Positions 61,467 to 64,000 of a stretch of DNA of 64,000 bases are shown here, piece by piece. The position numbers were made by a program, and so were the translations under genes. The notes below the pieces were generated by a model that did not search any database, was not told where the DNA came from, and saw nothing but the letters and a program-made list of their open reading frames with translations. The stretch comes from Sphingomonas lacusdianchii. Its GTDB lineage: Bacteria > Pseudomonadota > Alphaproteobacteria > Sphingomonadales > Sphingomonadaceae. The stretch's first letter is position 1. Each line of letters starts with the position of its first letter. The DNA is taken from contig NZ_JAKRET010000003.1 of assembly GCF_022664395.1 (NCBI RefSeq), forward strand, positions 186,001 to 250,000, given 5' to 3'.

Positions 61467-63796
61467 CACGGCTCGCGCGGCAGGTCGATCGTGACCAGCG
61501 TACCCAGCCCCTTTTCGGACACCAGCTCGATCGTGCCGCCATGCGCCTCGACCGCCTGCCGCGCGAGCGGCAGGTCGAGGCTGAGCGCGCGTTCGCCGAC
61601 CCGCGCCGCGCCAGCCTGGGCAAAGCGATCAAAGGCACGGGCGACCGCTTCCTTCGACATGCCCGCGCCGTCGTCGGAGACCACGATCCGCGCACGTTGC
61701 GCGTCGCCATCGACATGCAACAGCACACGACCGCCCTGCCGAAGCCCGACGATCGCATGGTCGAGCAGATGGCCGATCGCCTGCCGCAACCGCCGCGCAT
61801 CGCCCAGCATCACCCCGGCGGTCGGCGCGATGTCGACCGCCAGCTCGACCCCGCGCGCGGTCGCGGTGGCGCGCGCCGCCTCCGCCGCTTCGCTCGCGAT
61901 CATCTTCAGCGCCACCGTCGCCCGCGCGACCGGCAGCGTCTCGTTGGCGGTCAGGTCGAGCGTGTCGTCGATCAGCCCGCTCAACCGCTCGACCGATTCG
62001 AGGATCGCGTCGGTATAGCGCCCGCCATCCTCGGTCAGCTTGCCGGCATAGCCCGCCTGCAACATCTCGGCGAAGCCCTTGATCGAGGTCAGCGGCGTGC
62101 GCAATTCGTAGCTCATTGATGCGACGAACGCGTTCTTCACGCGATCGGCCGCCTCCAGCGCTTCGTTGCGGTCGCGCAATGCCTGCTCCATGCGGCGGCT
62201 GTCGGAAATATCAAGCATCGTCAGCAACGCATTGCCATCGGGCAGCGGCACCGCGCCGAACTCGTAATGCCGCCCATCGGCCATGGCGAAACGCCCCGAC
62301 CGCTGCATGCGCTGTTGCGTGGCAAAGCGGACCAGTTCGGGAATCAACGCGGCGCGGCCGGGATTGGCAAGGCTGTCGGCGACCCGCTCGGCCAGCGCAT
62401 CGACGCGCGGATGCCCGTCGAGGAACGCATCGTCCAGACCCCAGACCTGCCGGAATTTCGCGTTCCATATCTGCAGGCGACCATCGGCCGCGAACACGCC
62501 TAGCGCCTCGAACAAATTGTCGAACGTCGCGGTGCGCACGCGCAGGAGCGTGTCGCGCGCGCTGGCCAGCTGCACTTCCTCGGTCCGATCCTCGAAGATC
62601 AACAGCAGTCCGCCTTCGGGCAGCGGTTGCGCGACGACGCGCAGATGGGTGCCGCCCGGCACATGCCATTGCTCCTCGATCGCGCCCTCGGCCGCGCGGA
62701 ACCAGTCGCGCCGTTCCGCCTTCCACCCCGGAAAGTCCCGGACTTCGGGCAGGCGCTTCGCCTCACGCATCCGGTCGAGCACGCGGTCGAATTCGGGGCG
62801 ATCGGCCAGCCATTCGGGCTTCATCGCAAAGGCGCGGATGAACGGCTGGTTGTAGAATACCAGTGTCCGGTCGGGCGCGAACTGCGCGACTCCGGCCGAC
62901 AGTCGATCGAGCATCGCCCGCTGCGCATCGCGACTGCGCTTCAGCTTGCCGCGCGCTTCCTCGATCTCGTGCACGTCGATCGCGAAGCCGCCCGTCCCGC
63001 CGTCGCGCAGCGGCATGTCGTGAACGCGCAGCATCCGCCGTTCGCCATTGATCGTCGCGGGCATCGCCGCCTGTTGCGGCTGCCCGGTATCGCGCGCGAT
63101 CGACGCGCTGGCCAGCGGCCCGCCCATGCCGACGCCCTCGACCAGCTCGACCTGTCGCGCGATCACCTCGCCCGCGTCCAGCGCGTCGACCGCGCGGACA
63201 TAGGCGGTATTGACCATCGCCAGCCGCAGCGAATCGTCGCGATACCACATCGGCATCGGTGCGGCCTCGATCAGGCTGGACAGCGCATCGAACGCCGCGC
63301 GATATTCCTCCGCCTCGGCACCCAGCGTCGCGATCTCGTCATGAAATTCGGTCGCGTCGAAGAACCAGACCAGCACCCCGCCCGGCGTGTTGAGCGCAGG
63401 CGGCGCGCGATCGCCGATCGCGAACAAGGAGCGCGCGGATCCGGTCGCGCGAATGACGGTACGGAACGGCTTTCCCCCGCGCAGCGCGGCGTTGATCGCG
63501 TCGAGCAGCCGTTCGGCGCTGCCGGGTTCGAGGCCGTTGTCTGGATTGCCCAGATCGACGGCGCTTGCCGGCATTTCGGCCTGCCCCAGCCGATCGGCGA
63601 GCGGGCGATCGATCGACAACCGCCCATCGGCGCGCACCACCATCGCCAGCGCCGGCGACACCGCCAGCGTCGCGCGCAGCGAATCGAACAGCGCCCGATC
63701 CGCCATCGCCCCCCGCCGCGCCGACACCCCGACATACAGCGCCCAGACGCTGCCGACGATCAACACCGCCAGCACCGCGCCGCACAAGATGGCCAT
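61466..63796 (-). CDS. divL: DivL-like cell-cycle pseudokinase (PAS-rich, Tyr for His)
   Basis: 776-aa membrane-anchored PAS/histidine-kinase-type protein. N-terminal TM (MAILCGAVLAVLIVGSVWAL), several PAS-like segments (about 140-530; WYRDDSLRLAMVNTAYV and VFAADGRLQIWNAKFRQVWG), then the H-box FVASMSYELRTPLTSIKGF in which Tyr (Y563) replaces the phospho-acceptor His, the hallmark of DivL (Y550 in Caulobacter). The N-box is altered (LRQAIGHLLDHAI) and the G2 region reads ALSLDLPLAR rather than GLGLSL, so ATP binding may be impaired; the G1 motif DDGAGM remains. DivL allosterically controls CckA and so CtrA activity. Start chosen at the first Met (63796); a TTG at 63817 with GGAG is an alternative. 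Confidence 0.9.
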   Translation of the reverse strand: MAILCGAVLAVLIVGSVWALYVGVSARRGAMADRALFDSLRATLAVSPALAMVVRADGRLSIDRPLADRLGQAEMPASAVDLGNPDNGLEPGSAERLLDAINAALRGGKPFRTVIRATGSARSLFAIGDRAPPALNTPGGVLVWFFDATEFHDEIATLGAEAEEYRAAFDALSSLIEAAPMPMWYRDDSLRLAMVNTAYVRAVDALDAGEVIARQVELVEGVGMGGPLASASIARDTGQPQQAAMPATINGERRMLRVHDMPLRDGGTGGFAIDVHEIEEARGKLKRSRDAQRAMLDRLSAGVAQFAPDRTLVFYNQPFIRAFAMKPEWLADRPEFDRVLDRMREAKRLPEVRDFPGWKAERRDWFRAAEGAIEEQWHVPGGTHLRVVAQPLPEGGLLLIFEDRTEEVQLASARDTLLRVRTATFDNLFEALGVFAADGRLQIWNAKFRQVWGLDDAFLDGHPRVDALAERVADSLANPGRAALIPELVRFATQQRMQRSGRFAMADGRHYEFGAVPLPDGNALLTMLDISDSRRMEQALRDRNEALEAADRVKNAFVASMSYELRTPLTSIKGFAEMLQAGYAGKLTEDGGRYTDAILESVERLSGLIDDTLDLTANETLPVARATVALKMIASEAAEAARATATARGVELAVDIAPTAGVMLGDARRLRQAIGHLLDHAIVGLRQGGRVLLHVDGDAQRARIVVSDDGAGMSKEAVARAFDRFAQAGAARVGERALSLDLPLARQAVEAHGGTIELVSEKGLGTLVTIDLPREP

Positions 63797-63949
63797 GGTC
63801 GGGTCGATTACGATCAAGTAGCTGCTCCGCACGCGGACATTGTTACACTGCCCATTGTCGGTCCATAGGACGAACCGGGGGCATGCGGGAAGGACCAGTG
63901 GCTTCGGAAATGGCCCAGTCATCGCAAAGCACCGCCGAAAGGAGTCGTG

Positions 63950-64000
63950 ATGTGGTCGAATGCTGGCTTGCCCGATCTGCAGCGCATGCTCGATCAAGCA
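63950..64000 (+). CDS. Start of an unidentified gene (truncated by window end)
   Basis: The ATG at 63950 follows a strong AAAGGAG site and opens 17 codons (MWSNAGLPDLQRMLDQA) before the window ends. It is divergent from divL. Too short to identify. Confidence 0.5.
   Translation, partial: MWSNAGLPDLQRMLDQA

Overview
The window is 64 kb of GC-rich chromosomal DNA that looks like an alphaproteobacterium of the Sphingomonadaceae, close to Sphingomonas. The evidence is the cell-cycle regulator CtrA, a DivL-type pseudokinase, the AmgK-MurU cell-wall recycling pair, an alphaproteobacterial AddAB, the 41-residue zinc-free L36, a Bpt aminoacyltransferase, CC0125-type and DUF4136 lipoproteins, and short palindromic repeats in nearly every larger intergenic gap. 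No phage, plasmid, IS transposase, rRNA or CRISPR array was seen. The content is mostly housekeeping and catabolism.

Layout. 0-5 kb (minus): a truncated OprO/P-type porin, then a pyruvate dehydrogenase cluster (E2, small membrane protein, thioesterase, DUF559 endonuclease-like protein, lpdA). 5-12 kb: UspA protein, candidate sRNA, secreted M28 peptidase, RcnB/glycine-zipper protein, free-methionine sulfoxide reductase, ArfB, RluA-type pseudouridine synthase, VanY-like lipoprotein and GH43 glycosidase. 12-17 kb: Crp/Fnr regulator, WrbA and pirin divergent from a LysR regulator, ctrA, and an L,D-transpeptidase. 17-27.5 kb: amidohydrolase plus beta-hydroxyacid dehydrogenase, Tat-exported SDR, ilvA-GFA pair, bpt plus a small exported protein, rpmJ, a DUF4136 lipoprotein/M14 peptidase/GNAT run, and gpmA. 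27.5-38.7 kb: purEK, oligopeptidase B, aminopeptidase P, putA with a divergent Lrp regulator, and a degraded RBBP9-like protein. Two inverted copies of a composite repeat bracket this block. 38.7-47.3 kb: Lrp regulator divergent from alr-dadA, a GGDEF/EAL protein, moaA-nadK, tRNA-Asn and a lipoprotein. 47.4-52.3 kb: secA, argJ and two small proteins of unknown function. 52.5-64 kb (minus): divL-tsaE-amgK-murU-addB-addA-trxA, a tightly packed probable operon, with the first codons of a divergent gene at the window edge.

How the genes fit together. Carbon and nitrogen catabolism feeding pyruvate and glutamate is well represented: alr-dadA for alanine, putA for proline, ilvA for threonine, PDH E2/E3 for pyruvate, and several peptidases that release amino acids. 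Envelope turnover is a second theme: AmgK-MurU recycling, an L,D-transpeptidase, a VanY-like enzyme, alanine racemase and SecA. The third is cell-cycle control: CtrA and a DivL-like protein, normally parts of one phosphorelay, both occur here about 45 kb apart.

The most unusual signals are: the DivL protein, with Tyr at the phospho-acceptor position and a degraded ATP-binding region; a DUF559 gene bracketed by inverted palindromic repeats inside the PDH operon; the inverted composite repeat pair at 27.5 and 38.4 kb; two copies of a long hairpin element with a conserved core at 11.0 and 46.0 kb; and a putative terminator-ended sRNA near 5.8 kb. All functional calls rest on reading sequence motifs; no database search was run.
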